A stretch of 34,980 nt of DNA from Pseudomonadota bacterium (GTDB taxonomy: Bacteria > Myxococcota_A > Polyangia > Polyangiales > JAFGIB01), in the NCBI GenBank assembly GCA_017881185.1, contig JADGRE010000035.1, forward strand, positions 1 through 34,980, in the 5' to 3' direction. Shown here one piece after another: positions 34,925-34,980 of this stretch. The notes under the pieces are model-generated. The model was not told where the DNA came from, did not search any database, and saw only the letters and a program-made list of their open reading frames with translations. How positions within the stretch are numbered: position 1 is the stretch's first letter; each line of letters starts with the position of its first letter. Position numbers and translations under genes: made by a program.

Positions 34925-34979
34925 GCGTCAGGAAGCCCGCCGCCAGGGGTGGCTGCTCAGGCGGGTGACGCGGCGCGGG
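34925..34979 (+). repeat. Structured GC-rich repeat, copy 3 (full, uninterrupted)
   Basis: GCGTCA (34925-34930) pairs with TGACGC (34966-34971), CCCGCC (34936-34941) with GGCGGG (34960-34965), and an inner GCCA-GGGG-TGGC hairpin fills the loop. The core GCCCGCCGCCAGGGGT is at 34935-34950. It runs to the window edge, so its full length is unknown. Confidence 0.75.
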
Positions 34980-34980
34980 G

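Noticed and set aside
32331..34979. Integron attC sites as an explanation of the three repeats
   Set aside because: No GTTRRRY/RYYYAAC core pairs flank the copies and no integrase gene is present.
32331..34979. The repeats as terminal inverted repeats of one transposon
   Set aside because: All copies are in the same orientation, and the copy at 33414 is explained by the intron 3' junction.

Overview
This is a high-GC bacterial window, probably from the Myxococcota (Polyangia-like). The clues are the strong G/C third-position bias, the many lipoproteins and surface proteins with long Ala/Pro/Thr- or Gly/Ala/Ser-rich linkers, the Cys-rich repeat lipoproteins, a relic of a secreted trypsin-like protease and a GH128/lectin lipoprotein. 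The assignment is inferred from style; no rRNA or other phylogenetic marker is present.

Positions 1-2660 hold a decayed trypsin fragment, a secreted beta-1,3-glucanase-like lipoprotein and a membrane-anchored TPR protein. Positions 2895-17400 form an envelope-transport block. It contains three outer-membrane porins, each with an Ala/Pro-rich segment of about 100 residues between signal peptide and barrel; an NtrC-type histidine kinase/response regulator pair; and a divergent tolC-MFP-RND-UspA operon. A near-consensus sigma-54 promoter precedes the third porin. A set of GGAG(A/T)TTCTCC palindromes plus a second sigma-54-like element lies between the kinase gene and the efflux operon. I read this as one sigma-54-dependent regulon in which the response regulator activates both the porin downstream of it and the efflux operon divergent from it.

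Positions 17450-27031 are mostly housekeeping or stress genes in alternating orientation: a 60-residue Cys-rich protein, OsmC, a CLC channel, an ABC-F ATPase, MoaB, a glycerophosphodiesterase, a ferritin-like di-iron protein, a 44-residue Lys-rich protein, an Hcp/Sel1-repeat lipoprotein, Fpg (MutM) and a GreA/B-like factor. Positions 27082-31533 hold a large Gly-rich surface lipoprotein, then a fused flavin-split-barrel/GNAT protein divergent from a MocR-type PLP-dependent regulator.

From 31534 to the right edge the window is a graveyard of genes and mobile elements. Fragments of a receptor-L/LRR protein, a transposase helix-turn-helix and a MaoC-like hydratase lie end to end. There follows an intact two-module Cys-rich lipoprotein, then a 5'-truncated group II intron (reverse transcriptase C-terminus, domains V and VI) abutting an oppositely oriented ISKra4-type transposase fragment. 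A structured GC-rich direct repeat appears three times here (32331, 33414, 34935), and the intron sits in one copy of it.
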